Program-made: the position numbers and the translations under genes
The notes under the pieces: model-generated
Databases searched by the model: none
The model's input: the letters and a program-made list of their open reading frames with translations, nothing else
Told to the model about the DNA's origin: nothing
Shown: positions 17,313-26,577 of the stretch, in pieces
Numbering within the stretch: the stretch's first letter is position 1
Layout: each line of letters begins with the position of its first letter
Assembly: GCA_963789355.1 (NCBI GenBank)
Contig: CAWBKK010000008.1
Span: forward strand, 1-64,000
Reading direction: 5' to 3'
DNA from: Gaiellasilicea sp963789355
Lineage (GTDB): Bacteria > Actinomycetota > Thermoleophilia > Gaiellales > Gaiellaceae
DNA: 64,000 nucleotides

Positions 17313-17663
17313 TTTCCCGGTAGTCGATCCTCCCGGAGTCGCCATCGGAGTCCCTGGCTCGTGGCCGCGGGCACCGGTCCACTCCGCGCAAGCGCGACGA
17401 CGACCAAACACGGGGCTCGGAGATTCTGGCATCGCCGCCACGGCTCGGCGACCTGACACCCTTACGGCGAGAGAGGGCGTCAGACTCGTGTCCGAGGTGG
17501 TGCTGCATCAGACTTTCCTCCGAGGCTGTGATGCGTCAGGTTCATTCGACGGTCGGCGATCAAACGGCGGCTGCGCGTGATCTCGCGGCGTTACAGATGA
17601 GGCGCGAACAGAGGGGCAGGAACCCCGATCCAGCGACGAGATCCGGTTGACGAACTCTCCTGT
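17313..17663. other. Non-coding stretch, nothing supported
   Basis: No coding frame and no clear repeat. It separates the small plus-strand gene from the convergent RES gene. Confidence 0.4.
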
Positions 17664-18284
17664 CTAGGGTTCGACGAGCAGACTGTGCTCGAGGGCGATC
17701 CGACGCACCTCGTAGAGCACGAGCGGATCGGTTAGCGGCGCCTCCCGGCCGGCAGGCAACTCGAGCGCGCTGCGTCCCCGCTCGTAGAGCGCGATCGCAG
17801 GCTCGCCGTTGTGCGCTGACGGGTAGTAGAGCCCGTCGATCTCACCGACGACCGCCGGATTCTCCCACCACCAGCGGCTCCACGGCTGTGACAGCGCATG
17901 ATCGGACGCCGCGACAGCGGCGACGATGCCGGCGCGCATTGCGTTTCGGCCGCGCAGATCGAGCAGCAGCACCTCGCGGTTGAAATGCGGCCGGGCAAGC
18001 CGTTTCGTGCCGGGGGATACGATGCCGATATCGAACGCCTCGACGACAGCGCAGTCGAGCGTCTCGCCGGCGTACCAAATGCCGCGCCGTTCGCGGCCTC
18101 CAGTGCCGCGGTGATGGTCGAAGCGCGCAAACGGCCCGACGTAGCGAAACTGGCAGGCGTTCCGTGGCCCATGGAGTGAGTCGGGGTCGTAGATCCGGAA
18201 CAGGTCGCTACCGGCCGGCAGCCGAACGTAGGCCGGGCTGATGCGCCGGCGTGGATCCGGGGGCGGGCCAGGGATCGAGACCAC
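17664..18284 (-). CDS. RES-domain toxin
   Basis: About 206 residues from GTG 18284, which overlaps the stop of the Xre gene. The protein carries LFRIYDPDSLHGPRNACQFRYV, the Tyr/Glu region IWYAGETLDCAVVEAFD and the late segment GLYYPSAHNGEPAIALYERG. These match the Arg, Glu and Ser of RES domains. RES toxins degrade NAD+ (phosphorolysis or hydrolysis) when not held by an Xre-family antitoxin. A longer in-frame extension to 18494 runs antisense to nothing useful and lacks a start signal. Confidence 0.8.
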   Translation of the reverse strand: MVSIPGPPPDPRRRISPAYVRLPAGSDLFRIYDPDSLHGPRNACQFRYVGPFARFDHHRGTGGRERRGIWYAGETLDCAVVEAFDIGIVSPGTKRLARPHFNREVLLLDLRGRNAMRAGIVAAVAASDHALSQPWSRWWWENPAVVGEIDGLYYPSAHNGEPAIALYERGRSALELPAGREAPLTDPLVLYEVRRIALEHSLLVEP

Positions 18285-18919
18285 TACGGCAGCTGGGCGG
18301 CGGCGCGCGCGGCGTCGACAACCGGTCGGTCTTCGCTCTGCCGCAATGCTTCCACCGGCGATCTGTCGTTGAGCGTCGGGTTCGGCCGCTGCAACCACAG
18401 GACCTTGGCGAACGCCGGCTGCGGCTCGAGGACATGAAGCACGTCTGGCAGCCCTTCGATCACCCCATCGGGGCCGTTCGGATCGAACTGCCAAACCGGG
18501 AACCGCATCGCTCCACGGTCGATCACTCCGAGAAGCGTGTTTTCCCTCGCCCGGTTGAGCGGCGTCTGCCTGCTGACGCCGAGTAGCTCCGCCACTTGCG
18601 GGGCAGTCAAAGTCTGTTCGTCGTCGAGCAACTGCCGGCGCGTCTGGAAGAACTGCAACAGAGACCTAAACGTGGTGGCCTGCTGCTCAACAGGCGAGGG
18701 CGCCGGACGGCCGAGAACGGGATGTGGCTCCTTGCGGGGGTGCACCTCGTCAAGAACGATGATGGTGCTTGCCTTCAAGTCGCCGTGGATCGTCTTCAGC
18801 TCCCAGCGTGTGAGATGACCCACGAGTTCGCTGAACAGCTCGATCGTCTCGACCAACTCTTCGCGTTCCCGCTTCGGCAGGCTGGCCTCCGGCTCGACTC
18901 TAACCCTCACCGCCGCCAT
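18284..18919 (-). CDS. Xre/MbcA/ParS-like antitoxin
   Basis: 211 residues. The central region TLTAPQVAELLGVSRQTPLNRARENTLLGV is a helix-turn-helix, and the C-terminal part (VWQFDPNGPDGVIEGLPDVLHVL, SPVEALRQ) fits the antitoxin/dimerisation domain that binds RES toxins. The first 90 residues form an acidic helical extension not typical of the shortest family members. ATG at 18919. Translated first and coupled to the toxin, as expected. Confidence 0.8.
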   Translation of the reverse strand: MAAVRVRVEPEASLPKREREELVETIELFSELVGHLTRWELKTIHGDLKASTIIVLDEVHPRKEPHPVLGRPAPSPVEQQATTFRSLLQFFQTRRQLLDDEQTLTAPQVAELLGVSRQTPLNRARENTLLGVIDRGAMRFPVWQFDPNGPDGVIEGLPDVLHVLEPQPAFAKVLWLQRPNPTLNDRSPVEALRQSEDRPVVDAARAAAQLP

Positions 18920-18928
18920 CTAGCAGTC

Positions 18929-18975
18929 GCTTCCAAGCATGTCAAGGCAGAGTACCATGCTTCCAAGGATGTCAA
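18929..18975 (-). promoter_or_regulatory. Direct-repeat operator/promoter of the RES-Xre module
   Basis: Two direct repeats, GCTTCCAAGCATGTCAA (18929-18945) and GCTTCCAAGGATGTCAA (18959-18975), differ by one base and are 30 bases apart, three helical turns. Each contains TGTCAA, which is TTGACA on the minus strand. With the right-hand copy as -35 box, TACTCT (18954-18949) lies 15 bases away as a possible -10. The site sits 10 bases upstream of the antitoxin start and is probably bound by it. Confidence 0.65.
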
Positions 18976-19210
18976 ATCAACAAACGGACGACCCCCTGAT
19001 TCGGATAACTGAGATCGTCATACACACCCGAGGCTCGCACGACTGACCGGATGGCTCGCGGCAGATCCCCTCTTGAGAACCGCTGGACCCCGTCCGTCTC
19101 CGTGAAGAAGCAGTACAGCTCAACGTTGTTCGGCCTCGTCGAGTGCCGTTTCGCGGAGGTCGGGCCGCAGATCCGCCGGCGAAGTGGTCCAGCGCGGTCC
19201 TAATGCCACA

Positions 19211-19969
19211 TCAGGAGGCTGGTCCGCGCAGGTCAGTCCGCACGGTGACTATGTCGCCTTGAGGTGGCCAGATGCGCACGTACTCCATTCCGATGTTGAG
19301 AGCACGAACATGACCCTCCATGTACGCGAACACCGCGCCGAGCATGATCTGGTATGCCGGGATCGGAATCTCTGTTGGAACGCCATTCGTGACTTTCCCC
19401 TCCGCGCTCTTCGCGTTGATCGTCAGGCGCATCAGGCCATCTACGGCCCGCACGCCGAAGAGCCGTAGGCCCGCCACCTCCGGAATCCCCGGGACCGTGA
19501 ACGGAATCGGTGGAGCCGGCCCGGCGTGAACGGTCCAGCTCAGTGGAGGCTGACGAGATACGACGAACGGCGCTCGATGGGTAGCAAGACGTCCATTGTT
19601 CCCCTCCTCGAGCGCGTCGAAAATCAAAGCGGACTTGTAGACCCATGTTCCGAAGACGGCCTGCCCGCTCGTGCCCAGCGAAACTGAGTCATCACCACGG
19701 ATGAGAGGCTTTAGAACGCTCGCGGCGGCGTTGTCGATCTGCGACAGCCATTCGTTGTTGCACCGCCGGCAGGTCACCCTCGCCGTAGAGATCGCTTCTC
19801 CAGACAGGAGGCGCATCGACTGGCGCGAGACGAACGATCCGCTCAAGCCAGGGCCTGGTCGCCGCTTCCCTTCGAATGCTCGGGACACCCAATCCGCGAC
19901 CACGTGTTCCTCCGTCATGTCTGAGTCGCCGCAGAAGATGCACGCGTCGAGCTCGCGAACCAATGTCAT
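19211..19969 (-). CDS. HNH-like zinc-binding protein
   Basis: 252 residues. The N-terminus has CIFCGDSDMTEEHVVADWVSRAF and then CRRCNNEWLSQID: CxxC, EHV and CxxCN arranged as in treble-clef HNH proteins, where the EH pair is the usual catalytic core and the final CxxCN the second zinc knuckle. The rest is a hydrophobic/beta region. This family is frequent in defence islands. DNA cleavage is inferred and not shown. Confidence 0.65.
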   Translation of the reverse strand: MTLVRELDACIFCGDSDMTEEHVVADWVSRAFEGKRRPGPGLSGSFVSRQSMRLLSGEAISTARVTCRRCNNEWLSQIDNAAASVLKPLIRGDDSVSLGTSGQAVFGTWVYKSALIFDALEEGNNGRLATHRAPFVVSRQPPLSWTVHAGPAPPIPFTVPGIPEVAGLRLFGVRAVDGLMRLTINAKSAEGKVTNGVPTEIPIPAYQIMLGAVFAYMEGHVRALNIGMEYVRIWPPQGDIVTVRTDLRGPAS

Positions 19970-20050
19970 GCATCGAGAGTACGCGGAGACGCCCGAAACG
20001 GACCGAATAGCGTCCCGGCATCATGAAAAGCTGGCCAACGACGGCTCCGG

Positions 20051-21958
20051 TCAGTCCAGGTCCCACTCGACGAGCGACTCCGGCCCCGCTCCGCCTGCCA
20101 AAGCATCGAGTTTCTGCAGTCGGACGAGCCGCCAGCGCTCCAGTTCGGCGATCAGGTCGCGGTGCTCGACGGCGCAGTAGTGGACGGCGCCGATCATCCG
20201 CCCGGCGAGGTAGTCCAGCATCGGCTCGACGGTCGCGAGTACGCCGGGAACGGGACGCGTGCCGTGGGCTATGGCGTTGCGTTGCCGTTTCGCGCGGGCG
20301 AGCAAGCGCGCAAAGCGCGTGCGCGACGCGCCGAGCCAGGCGGCGAGCGCCGGTCCGTCGTTCGTCTTCAGCTCGACCTCGGCCAACATACGCTCCTCCA
20401 TCGAGCCGGCGGGGACGTGCGGGCGCATAGTTGGCGTTAGGCGGATGACCTCGTCGAGGCGCACACGGAACGAGAGACCGCGCGGGTGCTCCATGATCGC
20501 GCGGTCGAACCTGAGAAAGTCATCGCGCGCGGCGGGGTCACGCGAGACGGAACGGACTCCGTACTCGCCGGCGTCAGCGATCTGCGCCTCGACATCGTCG
20601 AAGGCGAACAGCAGCTCAAAGTAGCGCGCACAGGCGCCATACCACTTGTCGCTGCCGACGGCCGACGGGACAAGAACGCGCTCGAACAAGGCGACGACGA
20701 GCGCAACTCGATGTGCAGCGTCGGGCAGACGAGCGACGGCGCGTCGCCAGCGGGTGTCGGCGAGGAACGCACTGGCCGTCGCTTCGCCGTCGGCGAGTCT
20801 CTGGAGCAGCTCGCCTTCGACGTCGGCGAGCGTGTCGGCGACGGGGTCGAGCAGCGGGTTACCGGCGTTCCGGCTCGCCCGCTCGCGGGGGTCGTCGAAG
20901 CCCATCGTGCCGAACCAACCGGAGCCGGCGTGCGCGGCGGCGCCGTCCATCAGCACCCAGTCCGACTCCCAGCCCGTGAGCTCGATCGCCGCCCGCGCCA
21001 GATCGCGCGCTCGCTCACGCGCCGACTCGCTCGACGCGTGCTCGAGCGCGACGCGCACCAAGACGAAGTTCTCGTCGGGCAGGTCGGCGAGAAAGCGCGC
21101 CGCGTCCGGTTCGGCGAGCTCGGCCGGCTGCGTCCAGTCGGGGTGCCCCGGCCAGTCGCCAGCGAGCACTGCCGGCCAAACGCGGCTGTCGTAGAACTCG
21201 ATCGGCGCCTTGCGCAGGTAGAAGCGCGACACGTGCGCGTTGGCGAACGCCAGCCAGACGACGACCGGCTGCGTCGACGGCGCCGCGCCGACGATCGCCT
21301 CGCAAAGGCAAAGCCGCTCGTCGACGGACAGGCCGGCGCTGTCGATGTGGTGGTGGCGTTCGCCCGCGTGCGGCGGGTCAAGCGCGCCGTGCACCCACAA
21401 CAGTGCGTAGTCGTCGGCGAGCGCCTCGTGCAGGCGGTGCGTGCGCTCGGGCCACTCGTGGCCGGCCGCCTCGACGACGGTCTTCAGATAGCCGAGGCGC
21501 ATCTCACAGACGCCGACGAACTCGCCGTCGCGGAACGCCTGGACGCAGTCGGCGAACGCCGCGACGCGGCTCGGCGGCGACACGAGCTCGGTGAGCAGGA
21601 CGTTCGCTGCCGCGCGGAGGACATGCGCACCGGCGACGTCGTCAAGCAGTCTGTCGAGACGTGCGGCGAGTTGGCGAAAATCGCCGCACGCCGTTCGGTG
21701 CAGCGCCGCCGACTCCGATCCGAGCGCATCGAACGAATGCAAGACGTCGTCCTTGAGCGACGCGCGGTCGTCGGGATACGGCGCGCCGTGGCCGCCGATC
21801 ATCGCCCCAGTCACACCCAGCAGCTCCTCGAGCGCTGTCACCGGCGACAGCTGCTCGGGCGGCGCCTGCGCGCCGCCGTCCTGAAGTTGTCGGACGAGCG
21901 TCGCCAGCCGGGGCGGCAGGGTGACCTCGCCGGCGAAGCTCATGTCGCTCGGGCGCAT
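20051..21958 (-). CDS. Large uncharacterised protein with HEPN-like RNxxxH motif
   Basis: 635 residues, no membrane segments. Most of the protein is a helical solenoid-like scaffold with repeated acidic and aromatic patches. Near residues 570-590 it reads RAKRQRNAIAHGTRP, an RNxxxH motif typical of HEPN ribonucleases. It sits among other defence-type genes, so an antiviral sensor-RNase is plausible. Other family assignments, such as an ApeA-like protein, cannot be excluded. The reverse strand is also open for 546 codons, a side effect of high-GC codon use. Confidence 0.6.
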   Translation of the reverse strand: MRPSDMSFAGEVTLPPRLATLVRQLQDGGAQAPPEQLSPVTALEELLGVTGAMIGGHGAPYPDDRASLKDDVLHSFDALGSESAALHRTACGDFRQLAARLDRLLDDVAGAHVLRAAANVLLTELVSPPSRVAAFADCVQAFRDGEFVGVCEMRLGYLKTVVEAAGHEWPERTHRLHEALADDYALLWVHGALDPPHAGERHHHIDSAGLSVDERLCLCEAIVGAAPSTQPVVVWLAFANAHVSRFYLRKAPIEFYDSRVWPAVLAGDWPGHPDWTQPAELAEPDAARFLADLPDENFVLVRVALEHASSESARERARDLARAAIELTGWESDWVLMDGAAAHAGSGWFGTMGFDDPRERASRNAGNPLLDPVADTLADVEGELLQRLADGEATASAFLADTRWRRAVARLPDAAHRVALVVALFERVLVPSAVGSDKWYGACARYFELLFAFDDVEAQIADAGEYGVRSVSRDPAARDDFLRFDRAIMEHPRGLSFRVRLDEVIRLTPTMRPHVPAGSMEERMLAEVELKTNDGPALAAWLGASRTRFARLLARAKRQRNAIAHGTRPVPGVLATVEPMLDYLAGRMIGAVHYCAVEHRDLIAELERWRLVRLQKLDALAGGAGPESLVEWDLD

Positions 21959-22070
21959 AGGGAGAACGGTATGCCCTCGCCCGTGTACAAGAGGAGGTGT
22001 AGGCCAACGATGCGGTCAGCGCTCGTGGACGCGGGGCGCCGTCGTCGCGCAGGCGAGGTAGACATAAGGG

Positions 22071-22301
22071 ATGACGTCGATCGTCCACGACGCACGATTC
22101 GTCTTCGACGGTCTAGCCGAGCCTGAAGAGGTCGCCGAGCGCCTCCGCGACGAGTTTCCGCAGACGCTCCGGAGCGACCGCTACCAGATGTCGCGCAGGC
22201 AGATCGCGACGGCCAGCAACACGGTCACATCGCGGGTCGAACGCCGCGCACGGAAGCGGGCAGGAGCAGCCCTAGACGAGTCGTTCGAGTACCAACCCTA
22301 A
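22071..22301 (+). CDS. Small basic protein, unknown
   Basis: 76 residues: VHDARFVFDGLAEPEEVAERLRDEFPQTL followed by a basic region QMSRRQIATASNTV, RRARKRAGAAL. It could be a small DNA-binding or accessory protein. A minus-strand frame at 22225-22464 overlaps its end and is an alternative. Low certainty. Confidence 0.35.
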   Translation: MTSIVHDARFVFDGLAEPEEVAERLRDEFPQTLRSDRYQMSRRQIATASNTVTSRVERRARKRAGAALDESFEYQP

Positions 22302-22487
22302 GAACCGAGCATCTAGGCCACGGCACCCGCTCGACGTCGCCGACATGGCCGGCGCGATGGCGGACGAGGTAGTCGTCCCAGTAGTACTGAAAGCGCAAGA
22401 GGACGAGCTCGACGTACCAGAGCGCCAGCTGGCGCAGCTCGACATGCGCCGGGTCACGCCGCATGATCCGAGTCGCTCGTTTGCGCG

Positions 22488-22528
22488 GTGGTAGGGAGGG
22501 GGTAGCGGTTCGAGTCCGTCAAAGGGCT
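22488..22528 (+). repeat. tRNA-Thr 3'-end-like sequence, copy 4
   Basis: The plus strand reads GTGGTAGGGAGGGGGTAG, GGTTCGAGTCC, AAAGGGCT: the same layout as the other scars but with one base missing in the variable loop and several changes. It is more diverged and may come from a different element that used the same tRNA gene. Confidence 0.5.
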
Positions 22529-22681
22529 TCGCTGTTTAGCTGCTGTAGCGCCGTTTCCGTTATCGGCGCTGGCGGCGCTCCGCTCCTTCGACGTCAGCGC
22601 AGCGTCCACCAGCGCCCACCGCTCAAAGTGTCCGCGAGTGGAACAGGCGCTGCAGCGCGCAGTCGCAGGATCGCGTTTGGC

Positions 22682-23554
22682 TCACTCCTCGGGCGTACCT
22701 GGGTCGGTCGTGTCGCTGCGCTTTCGCTCGTCCCAGAGCTCGGCGGTCTGCAGAGCCCAAAACGTCGCAAAGAGCACGAGTATGAGCGCCTCGAGCCAGA
22801 ACACCGTGTGGTCGAACACCTTGAAGATCGCCAAGCCTCCCAAGACGACGCACACAACGGCCATGGCCCCGAAGATCAGGCGGTACCTGGTCTCGTACCC
22901 GCGTGACGCGCGAACGGCTTGCGGATTCAGCCACGAACCGGCGAAGCCGTTCATGACGACGACGAGCACGATGCCGACGAAGAGCGCCACAGCCGCGGCG
23001 ATATGCCCGTGGGCGCGAACGACCTCGGGGGCGAGCAGAAACAGCACCCATGCTGCGGCAACTGCACCGGCGACGACGAACAGAAGAGGCGCGTTCACGC
23101 GCCACTTGAACCACACGATCACCACCACCGCCGCCGTTGCACCGACGAGCAACGCAATCAGATTGTTGTCCACCGCTGCGATCAGTTGGGCATCGGTCGG
23201 AACATTGCTGCGCTTGCAGTTGGGCTCGGCGGGAACGACGAGCCCCCCGAGGGGAGTCGGAGTGAAGGCGACGACGAAAGCCAATGCGCCCGAGATGTTG
23301 AGCACCAAGTCCTCACGCCGAGTGTTCCCCTGATAGGCGATGAGGCAGGCGCCGATGGCGCACAGGCAAGCCACGAAGACAGCCCGTGCGGAGGTGTAGT
23401 AGTAGGCGCTTATCGAGCCCAGCCAGCAGTTCGGATCGGGAGCCAGGATCTGATGAACCACCGCAGCTCCGAGCACCACCACCAGGATGGCCATCGCGAT
23501 GCGCAGTGTGCGGTAGGTGCTGACGGCGTTCTTGGGGTCGACGTAGAACGTCAT
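22682..23554 (-). CDS. Multi-pass membrane protein, DUF998-like
   Basis: 290 residues from ATG 23554, preceded by AGAAGGTGAG. There are about seven hydrophobic segments. The signature ISAYYYTSARAVFVACLCAIGACLIAYQG between the first two helices is typical of a family of small integral membrane proteins related to DUF998. The C-terminal tail is acidic and short. Function unknown. It lies directly upstream of a broken sigma factor gene on the same strand. Confidence 0.6.
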   Translation of the reverse strand: MTFYVDPKNAVSTYRTLRIAMAILVVVLGAAVVHQILAPDPNCWLGSISAYYYTSARAVFVACLCAIGACLIAYQGNTRREDLVLNISGALAFVVAFTPTPLGGLVVPAEPNCKRSNVPTDAQLIAAVDNNLIALLVGATAAVVVIVWFKWRVNAPLLFVVAGAVAAAWVLFLLAPEVVRAHGHIAAAVALFVGIVLVVVMNGFAGSWLNPQAVRASRGYETRYRLIFGAMAVVCVVLGGLAIFKVFDHTVFWLEALILVLFATFWALQTAELWDERKRSDTTDPGTPEE

Positions 23555-23669
23555 GAGGATCTCACCTTCTCTCGGAGTCGCCCGTGGGCAAGTCTCGCTC
23601 GGGTGGTACCGCAAGGACTCCGTTGGTCATCCTTCCTTCACCTCGATCGGACGGGGGTGGTCTTGACAG

Positions 23670-24192
23670 TCAATTCGCTCGCACCCGCCAGTTCCCGCAG
23701 TCGCTGGCGGCCGGGCGCAAGGCGCGAGCGGATCCTCCCTGTCGGAACTTGGAGCGCGCACGCAGCGTCGTCGTAGGGCAAGCCGCTCCAGTTGAAGCGA
23801 TGACGTCCTGCTCGCGGCGCGGTAGCTGCGACAGCAGGCGCAGGAGCCTGCGCATCTCATGGACGTCGTCGCGCTGCTCAGACTCCTCGGCAAAGTCGGG
23901 CTGGTCGGGGCGCTCGATCGGTAGCCGGGCGAGCGCCGCGCAGTGTCGGCGAGGCGATCGGCGCTGGTTCGAACGACGTTCGGTCGCGACACCGTAGAGC
24001 CACGGCAGAGCGCTCTCCACGCAGTCAGAAAGGTCGCCCGAGGTCGGATCCTCGGCGAGCGACCAACCGGCCGTACGACGGAAGCAGTAGTTGTAGATCC
24101 GTCGCGCGCCGCGCTCGAAAAGAAGCGATAACGCCTGAGCGTGTCCTCGCACGCGCGTTGCCAGAGCACGGCATCCGATACTTCCGCCATCA
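23670..24192 (-). pseudogene. ECF sigma factor, frameshifted
   Basis: The frames together give an ECF sigma-70 factor. MAEVSDAVLWQRACED lies in one frame, LLFERGARRIYNYCFRRTAGWSLAED in the next (sigma region 2), then ALPWLYGVATERRSNQRRSPRRH and MRRLLRLLSQLPRREQDVIA (region 4 start). The final helix RSRLAPGRQRLRELA is in a further frame. At least three indels are required. It stands upstream of the anchored-protein gene of cassette A, as intact sigma genes stand beside cassettes C and D. Confidence 0.65.
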
Positions 24193-24650
24193 CTTCGTCC
24201 GGGTCCGACGGGACGGCTTGGATCTGAGTCACGCGGTCCCTGCCGAGCCGGCGTTGGCGCTGTCTCGTTCGCTCGTGCGCTCGACGATGATCCCGACCTT
24301 GCGGAGCGCTTCGAGTGCTTCGCCGGCGGCATGGAACTTGGAAACGCCTTCTCGGGATCAACGACACCGAGAAGCAGACGCGGTTGCGAGACGCGTCCAA
24401 CGATGTGTCGCGGGCGCGAGTGACTCTCCACGCCTCGATGACTCCCGGTGACTCCCTGCCAGGCTTAGCCCGACCAGCCCGCCCACACAGGAACACCGGT
24501 CTCGGTCGCCGGTTGTGGGGATACCAGTCTGCTGCGGCTCGACGCAACCCATACTCAACGGCGGCCCGACGATCCGCCGCCGGCCGCGAGCGCCACCCTG
24601 CCCCGAGGCCGAGCGGCGGTGGGGCCGGTCGGCCCCACCGCCTCCGATCT

Positions 24651-25280
24651 CTAGCCGCCTTGCTGGATGTCATGCCGCTGCACGGCTCCATCGGCGAGTG
24701 TCGCCTCGACGACGCCGACTTGCTCGTGCTGGACGCCCGCCAGATCGAGATAGAACCCGTTCCGCCGTAACGGCACGCCTCGCCAGCTGCCGGCGACATC
24801 GACTCTCATGGACGTCACGTCGTCGAAAGCGATGCCGAACAGCTGGACGCGCGGGTCGCCGTCAGTTGCCGAGTAGAGCGCGACCGCGTGGAAGTGCTGG
24901 CCAGCGAGCGGACTCGGCGCATCGGGCGCCTTCGGCTGGTAGCAGTACGACATCCCTGGGTCGCGCTCGCTGCGCCCGACAAGGGCGTAGCACACGTTCG
25001 CTCCGTCATCGGACGGGAACGCAATCAGGCGCGAGCCGTACTTGCCAGCGCCGTTCGCCAAGACACGCGCCTTTGTCAGGTCAGCGCGCCCTGGGATGAG
25101 CTTCGCCACGTGGGCGACGTCAGCAGGCACGGCAGCCGGAGAGCCGTTGGCGAACACCGACATCTCGGGCGTAGCCGACGGCACGAAACGCTGCCCGGCG
25201 TCTGAGCGCGTCGCGAGCGCGGCCGCGACCGTCGCCGCCACGACCGCGAGGACGATTGCGATCAAAGTGCGTCTGTTCAT
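24651..25280 (-). CDS. Cassette A: anchored extracytoplasmic protein
   Basis: 209 residues with an N-terminal membrane anchor (MNRRTLIAIVLAVVAATVAAALA). The extracellular part has two Cys (NVCYAL, MSYCYQ) and a late segment VQLFGIAFDDVTSMRVDVAGSWRGVPLRRNGFYLDL. That LFG-V-x-V-x-N-F pattern recurs in the partner genes of cassettes B, C and D. It starts 14 bases after the small secreted gene, so the two are cotranscribed. Role unknown. Confidence 0.65.
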   Translation of the reverse strand: MNRRTLIAIVLAVVAATVAAALATRSDAGQRFVPSATPEMSVFANGSPAAVPADVAHVAKLIPGRADLTKARVLANGAGKYGSRLIAFPSDDGANVCYALVGRSERDPGMSYCYQPKAPDAPSPLAGQHFHAVALYSATDGDPRVQLFGIAFDDVTSMRVDVAGSWRGVPLRRNGFYLDLAGVQHEQVGVVEATLADGAVQRHDIQQGG

Positions 25281-25293
25281 GAGTCCTCCTCCC

Positions 25294-25659
25294 TCACGGA
25301 CGAGTAGTTACGCAGGCGATCGGCCAGGAGACGGTGCCCTCGTGTCGGCACCACGCGACATAGTTGCCGTTGTTGCTGAGGTACGCCGACGCTCCCTGGG
25401 CGCAATTCGTCCAGACGACCCCGGTGTTCGAGATCAGCGTGCCACTGCTGTAGTAGCGCGCACTGGCCTGGCCTGAGTTGCCTTCGCGGCAGGCGTAGTT
25501 GTAGTCCCGCGTGTTGTGTCCGTCGGTCTGGAACGTCGCGCCCGGCCCTACGGGCGATGTCGTGCTGTAGCGGATGATCTCGGCGTAGGCCGCTGCCACC
25601 AGCACAAGGCCGAGGACGGTGACGAGCGCTAGCGCGCGCCCGCGTCCGACTCGTCTCAT
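25294..25659 (-). CDS. Cassette A: small secreted Cys- and aromatic-rich protein
   Basis: 121 residues from ATG 25659 behind GAAGGAGGGGG. The signal peptide is basic then hydrophobic and ends AYA-EII near residue 26. The mature part is about 95 residues with four Cys and many Tyr, Asn and Ser (DYNYACREGNSGQASARYY, NCAQGASAYLSNNGNYVAWC). It is not similar in detail to the C/D small proteins but has the same size, export signal and gene position. Confidence 0.65.
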   Translation of the reverse strand: MRRVGRGRALALVTVLGLVLVAAAYAEIIRYSTTSPVGPGATFQTDGHNTRDYNYACREGNSGQASARYYSSGTLISNTGVVWTNCAQGASAYLSNNGNYVAWCRHEGTVSWPIACVTTRP

Positions 25660-26404
25660 TCCCCCTCCTTCGTTAGGGCTCGCGCCGCAGTACGAAGCCA
25701 CGTCTGTCACCCCGTTAGTCGCTTGGCCTCGCTCGAGGTAACAGGCGCGGCGGTACGCCCGGTGGAGTGAGACGGCGTGACGCCAGCCTCCGGCGAGGGC
25801 GACCGCCACCTGCGCCAGCGCCAGTCCCGACCTCATCGGTTCAGCTCGATCGGCGCCAAGGCGCGCGCCACGCGCAATCGCGGGCCCCTTCGTCGAGGCG
25901 CTACGTCGGCTCATAGACGAGCCCGGCGACGAATAAGCGCCCACTGTCCGGGTCGGCTTGCCTGGAGAACCCTCATAGCGGGCATGTCAGTAACGACTAG
26001 ATCTGGTCGGACGGAGCCCTTGCCCTCAACCGCGGGCCGCGGAGCCGATGCTTTTGATGCTTCTCCAAAAGAGACGGCCCGCGACGGGCGCCCTTCTGAC
26101 CGCGAGCCCACGGGCCGTTGAATCCCAAGTCGCACATGGCATCGGATCCGCGGTCGTCGCGGGCCACGTCGCGCAGGTCGGCTACGACTTCGGGCACGCG
26201 TTCGGGTAAGGGCTCGAGAGCATCCTCGAAGCGCTCGAGGCGCGCAGCGCGACGTGGCCTCAGGGTCTCCGCGGACGTAATCGACGCTCCCGAGAACCGC
26301 GGAAGCTGTCAGGGTGTACGGCCGTCGGCGGGTAGCCGCCGGGCGCCGGGTCACCCCGATGTTCGCCAACGAAGTGGCGCGACCGCGGTTCTGAGGATGC
26401 CGCG
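25660..26404. other. Gene-poor stretch of 745 bases
   Basis: No convincing gene. An inverted repeat ACGGCCCG (26074-26081) / CGGGCCGT (26111-26118) could be a transcription terminator or an att-type structure. Confidence 0.4.
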
Positions 26405-26437
26405 GGGTGGGCCGGCGGTCACACCCCACCGGCCCAC
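26405..26437 (-). terminator. GC-rich hairpin after the small ORF
   Basis: GGTGGGCCGG at 26405-26414 pairs perfectly with CCGGCCCACC at 26428-26437 across a 13-base loop. It lies 15 bases beyond the stop of the 41-residue minus-strand ORF. No U-run follows, as is usual in high-GC actinobacteria. Confidence 0.6.
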
Positions 26438-26451
26438 CGTAAGCGTCGTCT

Positions 26452-26577
26452 CTAGAGAGCCTCCTTGGCGGCGGTCGCCAGGTCGTCGATCGAGTCCCGT
26501 ACCGCCTGCCGAACCGCCGCGCTGAAGCGCACCTTGACGATCTCCCACGCCCTGGCTGTGGCAATCGAAATGAACAT
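26452..26577 (-). CDS. 41-residue basic-amphipathic peptide
   Basis: ATG at 26577 is preceded by GGAAGGAAAGC, a good ribosome site, and the ORF is followed by a hairpin terminator, so it behaves as a complete small transcription unit. The peptide begins MFISIATARAWEIVKV and ends with DSIDDLATAAKEAL; it is predicted to be one amphipathic helix with no signal peptide. It is too short for family recognition and could be a leaderless peptide, a regulator or chance. Confidence 0.4.
   Translation of the reverse strand: MFISIATARAWEIVKVRFSAAVRQAVRDSIDDLATAAKEAL

Noticed and set aside
20486..22126. A 546-codon plus-strand frame antisense to the HEPN-like gene
   Set aside because: Arg/Val/Glu-rich translation typical of an antisense shadow in GC-rich DNA; the minus-strand protein has sensible composition and a motif.
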